A stretch of DNA of 64,000 bases from Ceratothoa steindachneri (Eukaryota; Arthropoda; Malacostraca; Isopoda; Cymothoidae), in contig OZ018329.1 of the NCBI GenBank assembly GCA_963969495.1, forward strand, positions 146,467,502-146,531,501, given 5' to 3'. The position numbers and the translations under genes are program-made. The notes beneath the pieces were generated by a model. It saw only the letters and a program-made list of their open reading frames with translations. It ran no database searches and was not told where the DNA came from. Of this stretch, positions 10,701 to 21,690 are shown one piece after another. Position 1 is the stretch's first letter. Each line of letters opens with the position of its first letter.

Positions 10701-13700
10701 GAATGGGAAAGAGTGAAATGTGTCCGGATGCTCAGTCTGTGCATACAGCCTGGCGCCCTCATCTCCAGCAACCCCTACTTGTTCAGGAGCCCTGCAGAAG
10801 ATAATCTCAACACCTTCCTAACAGATATGTACTGTAAATCAGGTGGTGTGGAGATTCCATTGCCTCAAGGGCACTTATTGGCTCTGTATGTTGCCATGGA
10901 TTACCAAAGTGTCTCCAAAGCTTTGGGAGCAGAGAGACAGTGGCAAACATTCAAAAGTAGTATCCTCCAGGAATCCATCTTGGACAGAAGCATTGGCCTG
11001 AGAGTAACACCAGACTCTTGAATGAGTTCCTGCCCTGAACCCGATAGGTTTTTAGAGCCTGAGTGATATTTCAAGCATCAGAGGCACCAATGGATGAAAT
11101 GAGAGCAAGTGGCAATTGAACTGGGGGAGACAATAAACCTACTACACATCCAACTGCATGATGCACTGCGACTGGCAACTCCCCTGCATCAACCAGAAGG
11201 GTTTTTATATAAGGGATATGTGCAAGTCACCAGTCCCTAACCAGAGACCAGCGTGTCCAATCGAATCCACCTTACACATAGACTTTTAGATGCAGAGAAG
11301 TAAATATTACATCTGTAGTCAAGCTTTGAGTGAACAAAGAAGCGGCAAAAAAGTAGTAGATTAGCCATAGGGTTACCCTACCCTACTATATGCTGGATGC
11401 CACAGAATATAGACAAAAAAGTACACAAACTAGAGCTACTTTGAGGGATGTGGAGGCACTAAGTGACACTAGTACACAAGAGAATAATGGGAAAGGATAA
11501 AGGCCAGGGAAGGTAATGATATAAAAGCCTCATAGATGAAAACTATAACACCCATAAAGAAACATAAAAGTACAATTAACTATCAGGAGGAAATCTTACT
11601 TACATCAGAACACAAAGATGATTTTTGTTACCTGTAAAATTGTTGTAATCTTACAGCGACAGGAAAGATGGACAAACAGTGAAAAGTCATTGATGAATCA
11701 AGAGGCACAATAATAAATCTCTCAACCATGAATATAATGGAGTTGGGACGACACACAAAATTTCAAGGAACAAACATGTCCAAATAGCACAGATACTCAA
11801 AAGTATGACTTTGTATATAGCCGTAGGGGCAGGGGAGCCAGAGAAATTATCCTCATGCTGATTTACATTTTCACTAAGTGCACACTACAAATACACAACC
11901 AACTTCGAAAGTGCTTCGGAAAGAGGGTGAGAATCCCTTACCTGATGAGGAAAGATTCAATGGGAGTCTGGTTTCTTAAAAAAAAAACAAAGAAAGTAGA
12001 TCACAATGATATTGAACAGAAAGTGAATCCTTAAATGGAGTTAGTTAAAGGCTCCATGCACAAATCAGTCACTTGGATAGCCACTTACAACCCATAAGTG
12101 TCCAAGCAGTCAATATGAGATCAAACAAGAAAAAGTGGATAGAAAGAACCATTAGACACACTACCCAACTAATTTTACAGGAGTGAGCAGAAGAGATGAG
12201 CTAATCTATCAAAACTTCCATGAACAACCCAGGTACGAAGTGCTGCCCAAAATTTTAACACATACATATCACAAATCCTTCGCTCAAACTAATTCTCTCA
12301 ATACAGCTCAAGCTCTTGGACCAGTGGACACATACATCTCTTGCATTTACAAAATATTCAAAACTTCAGGTTCATCAGCCATTTCCAATGAATCATACCA
12401 CTAAAGTTAACAACATAACTACATACATCCAACATATATCTTAACAATTTCTTTCTCTCCTTGCAACACCCAACCTTTCTCCTAATCCAGAGAGAACCCA
12501 TTCTCTCGCAGGAAAGCAATCCCTAACAAAATGCAACAGACCAAATGACAAACCATTGCTCCACATTCAATGCATTCCCAAGACTTATTGGCAAATGTGC
12601 CTGTAAGGACAGCTCAACCTAGCCACATGATTCATCATAATTTTTGACCTGCTACACTCGCGCACCCACTCGAGGCCATAATCTGCGAGCAACCTATGAC
12701 TGATTCATCTTGGAAATGTGCCAGTTCTTGCAAAAAGTATGTGCACACACGCGGAATAACCTACTAAGCGACTATCGGAAAGCAGTGTATATAGCCCCTG
12801 ACTGCGTGACCAATGTCACAAACACTCCTTGGGCGAGCTTGTATAAGGAGAGAACCGTTCTGGACATCGTTTAGCGAGGACCTTCTGTCATTATATCCTG
12901 CAAGCTTTGACACTGAATCCTTTGCTGGCTGACTCGTACTGCATTCGATCTCCGTTGGGAAGCCGATTACTGTGGGCTAGTTAAGGGTATCTCTCGTCAC
13001 TCTACCCCCTCCGCCCTTGGGTACTCCACTATCTCGACCACTTCCACCCTTGGATACTTGGTCATCGAGTCTTTCAGTCAACCATGGATCCGTCATCATC
13101 TAGACCTCACTCACCCTCTAAATCGCCACCACCTGTGTGTTCTTCATCCCTTGGATTTCCGTCACCTGGGTGTCGCTCCACTGCTTTCGTCTCAGGTACT
13201 TGGAATATTTCTTTTGTCTTACACACTTTCAATTCTTAAGTGTTCGTGTAGAGACTCATTGCTTTTGTGTGAAGGACGAAGGACTGGGAGGGGTTATTCT
13301 TTTTATCGTCTTACCCAAGTAGTGTAGTTAATTATTTTTAACAACGCGTGTCATTTTGGCATAAAGTGTTTATCTCTATAATATCCCTTATTAAACACTG
13401 ATTTTGTTTAATAACAACATGTTGTCGTTAGGTGGTTTTGAAGTTTGTGACATTTTATTATTTTTGGTACCCTCTTGTACTCTAATGACAGGCTATTTTT
13501 TCTTTTTGTAAATAATATGGTTGAATTTTCCTGTTTATTTAGTTTACCCTTGCGGATATTTGAGCACTGTCCTGGTAACCTTTCTCCTGTGTGTATTTTG
13601 GGGCTGAGAGGACAGTTCCTCGTTTGCCCTCACATAAAGTGCCGACCTTGCCAGGATATTAGGTTTTGCCAGGTTAAGTTGTGGTGCTGTATCTGCTTGT

Positions 13701-16700
13701 GTGTTTAAGTCGCTTGGAGCACGCATTCACTGTCTGTGGCCCAGAAGTTAATTTCCTACTGTGCATCGGATTGTTAGCCCTTGTGCTACTGAGGTTTGCT
13801 AATTGCCTCCTTTTTGTTCACGGCTCCAATTTAGGTGGTGTTTGTTATTAATTTATATATTTTTGACACTTGCCAAGTGTCTTTTGGGGTTTGCCATTTT
13901 ACCTCTATGTACACGGTTGTGACTATTGTCCGTGCTATTGTTTGTTAAATTACCTTTGACCCTTTTGAGTTGGTCATTACTTTTTTTTTTAGGTTTGCCG
14001 ATTGCCTTTTGTCTATGTGATTTTGTGTTATCCCTTCTTTTTTAAAATATTTTTCCACATTAAATTTTTGCCCCCTTTTTATTTAACATTCTTTTGTCTG
14101 ATTAGTTAACTCTTGCGTGTCATTTCATTTTTCTTCTTTGCAAAGTTAACCTGCTCATTATTGGGGGGTTTGTAACCTATTTGTATAACTCCCATTATCA
14201 ACTTAACTTTGACCCTTTTGAATTGGTCATTAGTTTTTTCTTTGGGGGTTTGCCGATTGCCTCTTGTCTAGGTGATTTTGTGTTATCTGTTTTTTTTTGT
14301 ATATTTTTCCACGTTAAATTTTTACCCCCTTTTTATTTAACATTCTTTTGTCTGATTAGTTAACTCTTGCATTTCATTTCATTTTTCTTCTTTGTTGAGT
14401 TAACCTGCTCACTTATTTTGGGATTTGCAACATATTCATATAACTCCCATTATCGACTTAACTTTAATTTTGGGGGGGACTGACTCTCATTTTCTGTCAT
14501 TATGTACCACATTAAAGAGCTTAAGGACCAGGCAGTGGAGCTGGGCTTCACTGGTAATGAAAATGTCCAGCATGTCCTCCAAAAACAAGCATTTGAATGT
14601 GAAAAGGACCGCCAAGAAAAAAAGGGAAGATAGGAAGGCTCAAGAAGAGGATAGAAAGCTTTAACTTGCTAAGATCGAAGCAGAGAAGGAGATTGAATTA
14701 GCTTGAATCTCCGCCTCCCAGCAGCCTGCTCCTGTTCAGTTTACTGATCCGGTGAGTCGACCTAAACTTCCTCTATTATAGGATGGAGAGGATCTCACTT
14801 CCTACCTCAACTGCTTTGAGAGGGTTGCTGAATTGCTCAAAGTGAACCCCGAGAGCTACGCCGTGAGGTTAGCAAGTTTACTCACTGGTAAGGCTGCTGA
14901 ATTATATACCTCTCTGTCAATGGATGTCACCAGGGATTATGATCTGTTAAAGAAAGCCCGTCTCACTAGTTTCAATAATACTCCTGATGGTTAGTTACCG
15001 TGCCGAATTCCAGAGTGCTAAGGTTTCAACTGGGGAAACCTTCCATCTGGCCCGATTGTTCCAGGCATGGCTAGAAAGCTCCAAAATAGGTAAAACCTTC
15101 AAAGAGCTAAAAGAATTTATTATCCTTGATCAATTCCTGTCTTCTGTCCACCCAGATTTACGCACTTTCATTAAGGAACGGCGACCCTCTACTCTATCTA
15201 GAGTAGAGAACTTCTAGAGCTATCTCCAAGAAGTTCATTCATCCATCTAAGCCGTCTCCAAAAGGGACCACCACAGCATCCAGCTCAACTAGCAACCAAC
15301 GGAATTCTTCCTCTACCGTGACTTGTCATGGCTGCGGTGAGGTTGGACACATTAGACCTCAGTGCCCAAAGAACCCCCAGGCCTTCAAGGATGGCTCATC
15401 TTCGACGCAACAATTTAAGGTGGGATTAGGTCTACCTGATCAAAGTGTCCCTCATTTCCAAGCCTCTGGTACCATCAACAAGGCTTGGGTTTCCGCCATC
15501 ATCTGAGACACCGGATGCTCTTGTGTAGTCGTTTCGGAAGATGTATTGCCTGACACCAACATCACCGCTTGCAGGAAAGTCTTTGTTGCGACTACTTAGG
15601 ACGAATGGATTCATTCCCCCTCGTCTCCTGCTAGTTAGAGACCCTAATGTCGCTAAACCCTTTCTTCCCCCAGCTTCATCTTCACTATTTGAAAACCATA
15701 CTCCTCCGAGAACTTCTATTGTTGGCCCAGGAACTCTGTCAGAACCAAAACTTCACCATGTTCATGCATTCCAGACTAGAGCATGAAAAATGAAGTGGAT
15801 ACATCCCTTAACTCTGCCTGCTCTCCAGCCCCTCTCTGTGACGCCTGATAACTTCAGTCGCCTCCAGTCTTCCTGTAAAACTCTCTTTGCTGCTCGAGCA
15901 AAAGCCGCCACAGGAGAAATCAAGCAAGCTAAAACAGGTCTAGCTACCAGTTCGTCATGGTTGACGGCCTTCTCTACCGAAAATGTTTGACGTCTGATTG
16001 TCCCCATAAGGTAGGCCCAGTCAACCCTGGTGGCTGCCCGTGATTATAGCCTGATTATCCTGTCTGTTGCTCATGAGAGCCCCTTGGCTGGCCATTTCTC
16101 CCACAGGAAGACAGAATTAAAGGGCACGGAACAATTTTACTGACCTGGGATGGGAACGGATATCGGAACTGTCTGCCATTCCAGTGATAAATGTCAACGT
16201 TTCTCTACCAAAGGACGAGTACTACCAGTTCCGTTACAACTCATGCCCATTGTTGCTGAGCCTTTTGCTCGAATTGCTATCGACTTAGTGGACCCCTTTC
16301 TCCATCATCTTCCAACGGCCATGGGTATATCCTTACCATCATCGATTTCGCTACAGGGTTTCCAGAGGCTGTACCCCTGAAGGATATAGATTCGATTTCC
16401 ATCGCCGAAGCCTTGCTCTCCGTCTTCTCTCAAGTTGGAATCCCTCTAGAAATATTGTCGACCGTGGGACCAAGTTTACATCCAACTTAATGAAGGAACC
16501 TCATAAGGTGCTAGGCGTCAAACCAATCTTTACCACACCATTCCACCCTAGTGGTAATGGGAGGATCGAGAGGCTACATGCCCCTCTGAAGGCCATCCTC
16601 CGTAAGTTATGTTCGAAAAAACCTCGCGAGTGGCATATATATCTCACCCCGACTTTATTTGCCCTCAGAGAACTGCCAAGTGACCGGACTGGATTTTCGA

Positions 16701-19700
16701 CTTTTGAACTGTTGTATGGTCTTCAGTGCGAGGTCCACTCTCCGTTCTCCGAGATGTGGGAAGATCGTACCCTCCAGGAAGACGAAAGGACTAGCTTCCA
16801 ATATGTCGAGTTGCAAGAGAAGCTGGCAAATTGCTACCCAACACGCCGACGTTAGCTGTTCCCAGTATAAGACTTATTTTGATCTCAAATCTCAAGACAG
16901 TCAGTTTAAACTGGGCGAGGAAGTTCTGGTACTCCTGCCTAGTGATACCAGCAAACTGCTCATAGCATGGAATGACCCTTATAAGGTACTGGAGAGGAGT
17001 GGTAAAGTAGATTATCTTATTGAGGTTTGCCAATTGCATATAGTCATGCCCCTTATCTGCTGATTCAGTATCTGCTGTTTACATACATACACACTGAAAT
17101 GGAAATACAAAATTCAAGAAGTGCCTATAAATTTAAAACTTACACCATAGTACAAGCTGAAAAATGGTGGTCTGAGATATCCCCTACACCATGCTCTCCA
17201 AGGAAACACTGAGGCATAGCTTCAATCTACCTAAAGTGCTCATCTTTTTTGCTCAAATAGCCGTGTTAACACAGTGGATCTTTATATATGTATACCACTA
17301 TTATTTACTGTAATAATGACTCCAAAATGTTAGTGTTGCTGGTAGTAACTCTAAAGTAAGTGTTTCAATAAGTGAGAAAATGAAAATCATTAATGTACAA
17401 TTGTGCTTTATTTAAAGGTCCTATGGATGTCACCTGCGGTGGTTGGACTGCTACTCCTCACAGGTTCAAAAAAGCCAGAAGGGGACAACCAACTCCAAGA
17501 AGGTGAACTCAGCTGACAAGTACAAAGACATCACTACATTTCATGCCTTGACCCTTCAGGGTCGAGGCACTGCCCTTGGACAATTCCCTGATCTCAGGAT
17601 CAAGTCCAAGTTTCAAAGCTCCCTTCCTCTTTCATCTCCCCCTACATTTTTCTTCCTATGAGTGAGAATGACCCAACCTTCTCCACTCTTGGCCAAATTG
17701 CTGGGGACATAGAACTCAAACCTGGTCCCTCCTCCTTCTTATGCCACACTTGCAACCACAAAATCCACAGGAGCCAGGGCTTCATAAAATGTAAAATGCA
17801 AATCTCCAATAAATGCATGCTACTCAAACCTCCCCTAAATAGACTACATAAGCTGGACTTGCACTGGATGCTCACACATACCTCAAACACCTACAAATAA
17901 TAAGCCTCCAGAACAACATACCTTTAACCACCTATGGTAGAAAGTCCAGGAAAACAAAGGAAAATGCTACCAGGACCTCTTTATCATGCCAACTGTGAGG
18001 CATCCAGAGACTTTTGTATGACATGATCTCTCACTCAAGGTTGTGGCTCTCATTTCTTCCTAAGAAGATTCCTACAAGCAAACACCTACATATAATAAGC
18101 CTCCAGAACAACATACCCTTAACCTCCTATGGTAGAAAATGCCAGGAAAACAACGGGCATCCAGAGCCTATTTGTGTGACATGATCTCTCACCCAAGGTT
18201 GTGGCTCTCATTTCTTCCCAAGAAGATTCCTACATGCAAACCTTCAAGAGCAAGTCTCATCAATGAGCAAGCACCAATTTGTGATGATGCACAAGTTTTA
18301 TATCATGAGTAAAGCACAGTTTCAAAGAGTGCATGTGGTTATGAGGTATCTAAGAAAAAGGCATTGGAAATATTGGCTCCATAGCTTGACAACTCTATCA
18401 TCCTTGGTATTGTTTATGTTATCATACCAAAAGGAAACTTCTGGCATTTGGATCTCTAAGTATAATGAAGGGTTTGGCAAGTTTTTTGACAATGCATGTG
18501 AATGAAGGATAATAGTGCCATTTAAAGAGAAAGATTGAGTATGCAGTTGTGAGGTTGTTGGATTAAAATTAGATATGAATTTTAATCCCGAAAGATTTGA
18601 AGGGGATTTGTAAATAAAGCGCAGTTTGAGGAAATGAAAATGTGCAAAAATATATTGCCTGAGAATTGAGAAACCTAAAGGGGAGAATACTTTGGTTGCA
18701 AATTTCCAGAACCTATAAGGATTCTAAGATAGAAAATTTTCACTCAATTAAAAACTGTCATCTACTATTAACTACAATTAAACTAAGTACCAAAATACTA
18801 ACACAACATTATTCAAAATAAAAAAAAAATCAGCTCCCAAATGATACAGTTCTTATTATAGCACTAAATAAGACCTAAGTGTCCTGATGGAACAAATCCT
18901 CCTCCCGAAAAAAATCCATTCAAGTTGGGAAGATTCTTGTTGAAAGGTTGGAATAAGAAAGGTACACAAAGGGAAAAGGAATGTAAGAACTAACCTGATA
19001 TGAGTGAGTGTCGAGACATCCCATAAGGACGCTGTGTTTCCATCACCCCCTGTAGCTAGCAAGGCTGAATTTGTGGAGAAAGTACATGTTCGAACTCCAA
19101 CCGATTCTCCAGGTGCTTGCAGAGCCACTAACCGTTCTCCTGTCTGTCAAAGAAACAGGAAAATTCCTTTGAACCATCCATGAAAAGATGAAACAGGTGG
19201 TCAGAATCTGCTAATCTTAACCGAAAAAAGACTGACACATGAATAAAAAAATAGAATGATGGAAAAAAAAGGATCCACATGGAAAAGAAGGATGCAGATT
19301 AACAATGATTGATGCAAATTAATGTTTAAACACAAAAATATTTGGGTTATCTGTAAAATTACTGATTTAAGAATGGATAAAAGTTTCAAAACAGAGATTT
19401 ATCTTAAATGGCTCTTGAGTATATATGGGTGCCTCATAGAAAAACAGAATAAAATTAAAAAGTATAAATTATGTTTTTCAACATGAGCTCCATTGAGGTC
19501 AAAACACTTTGGCAAGTGATAATACCATCCCTTTAAACCATTTTAATAAAACTGAAGATTGAGAATTAAACCAAGTTAAAACGGCTCTTTCAACTTCATC
19601 AACACAAGAAAAATGAGTGCCTTTCATGTTTTTTTTTATAAAGTTTGGAAACAAAAATAGGCGGATGATCTAGCCCCATCCAACATTTTTTTCTTGATGT

Positions 19701-21602
19701 TAAAAGTGCTATTTTAATGTGGTTTAATTCTCAGCGTCCTCAGTTTTATAAAAATGGTTTAAATGAAAACATTAGCTATGCTACCTGAACAAGTGGGGAT
19801 ACAAGGACCTTAAATGCTCAGAGGCTCAACATTCAACACCAGATGACTACGCCTTAGTTGCAATGGTTGAACAAGCCCCAGCAGAGCTAGAGACTACAAT
19901 GCGTGTAATGGGGAGGGAAGAGTCCTACTTACCAGATTCTATATCATTTCTTTTTTGTTTTTCTCCATCCTAGGATGGATACACAAATTTGTGTGTGTGT
20001 GATGATGGTGATGATTAAGATTTAAAAGTAGAAGAGCCAAAAAATTTAGATTTAGGGGGAGAAGGAATGAAAAAGGGGGATAGAATAAAAAAAAGTTTTC
20101 TACCACAAAGTTCTGAAAGAAAAAGTTCATAATATGCTAATGTTAGAAGTGAAAAGGTACAGGTTACACAGCCTGAATATCCAAAAGAAGAGACTACTTG
20201 GAGCATGAGCGACTAGTGGAGTAACACTCATGAAATTGTCCCATTCTCCATTAATGGCAAGTTCCCTCAGAGATAATAAAAAGCCCAAGAAAAGTAAGGG
20301 TAAGGTTGCTATGGAAACTACAAAGCAAAAACCAATGTAGGCGTGCGAGGAGAGGTTCATTAAGAATTTGGTCAAAATAGGGAAAGTGAAGATGCTTGGA
20401 AATAATTGTTTAAGGGGAAGGGGGGGACTAGACAGGGATGTAACACTTCAGATCCTGCCCAACCTTCATAATTAAAGCAGATTCCCCAGCAGACAATGCA
20501 CTCCTCCAGATGTTAGATGCAGCAGCTGACACCAGCTTACAGGGAAGAGAGCAAAAGGTTGAGGATGACTAAGACTACAGAAGCAAACCTCTTCAACCGT
20601 AAACCCAGAAGTACTTCTTTGAACTTTCTGGAAGATGCATTTAAATTCACAAATATGGCAGTGTAGCCATTTACACAACCTAACAGCAGGGGAAAAAATA
20701 TTAATAGTAAAACTACAAAGCCAACTCAAACTCCCCTACAGGTGACACTGGAGCACCCTCACCTTCACATCCCAGATGAAAGTTCGGCCATCAGTGGATG
20801 AAGAAGCCAACTTGGTACCAAAAGGGGAGAAGGAAACACAATTTATGCCATACTTGTGTCCCTTTAAAGGGGAGTAAGGCACTTCTGTGAAGGAATCGCC
20901 AGGAAGCCATTTCAATACACGAACTGTCTTATCCCTGACAGAAGCAGAAAGACAAAATCCAACAGAGTGAATTATAGAAGAAACAGAAGGATTTCAACAT
21001 TAGAAAAAATTAAAAGATCAGAGTCAATGTGACATATATTGAAGGAATTCCCTAAAAAAGAGATTGTTTTAAACATTTCACAGGTAAATTTTTTAATTGC
21101 AAGTTGTCAGAATGTTTTAATAATGGGGTTGACATGCATAAATGCCCTGGGATAAAGAAAAAATGTAGGTAAGTATAATCAGAAAAACAGAAAATTCATA
21201 CATTGGCATTCACTAAACACCAGGTTAAAGGGCTGATCTAATTTATTTTTCATTCTTTTCCCTCCTGTATTCTCCTGCAATTACACACTTTTGAAGTATG
21301 ATCATATTTATACACAACCTACCTTAACCAGCTTAGTGTGGCCATTCTTGCATCGCCTCAGCCCCCTTTAACCACTCTCTTAAAATTAGCAGCAGAAAAG
21401 ATGGAGAGTCTCAGAAATAAGGATGTCAGAAAGGAAGAGAGATTTTTCCTAATAGGCATGCTTTAAGACAGGTTCAGAGGAGGGAGGAAGCTCTGATAAG
21501 ATTACATGCCTTTGCATCAGTTACCATCAGGGCTGTAGTCAAGGGGAGAAGGCAGGTTTTTTTTCCCCAGGAGCCCATCTCCTTGGGGGACTGGGGATTG
21601 GC

Positions 21603-21690
<88 letters not shown>

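Larger units (their letters stand above)
12599..17045 (+). mobile_element. Ty3/gypsy retrotransposon with Gmr1-like domain order, truncated
   Basis: A plus-strand LTR retrotransposon remnant lies in the third WDSUB1 intron, opposite to the gene. Gag starts at 14502 and carries a CCHC knuckle at 15320-15365. The protease DTGCS box is near 15508. The integrase zinc-binding region starts about 15955 and its C-terminal domain ends about 17030. No reverse transcriptase lies between protease and integrase, and the sequence loses similarity right after integrase. In Gmr1-type elements the order is PR-IN-RT-RH, so this fits a Gmr1-like copy cut off before RT. The region 12599-14460 (TGTAAGGACAGC at its left end, TATAAGGAG near 12842) is the probable LTR plus leader, but no matching right LTR is seen. 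Confidence 0.7.

Noticed and set aside
17046..17440. Right LTR of the Gmr1-like element
   Set aside because: No sequence matching the presumed left LTR start or the 253-base repeat was found after the integrase.
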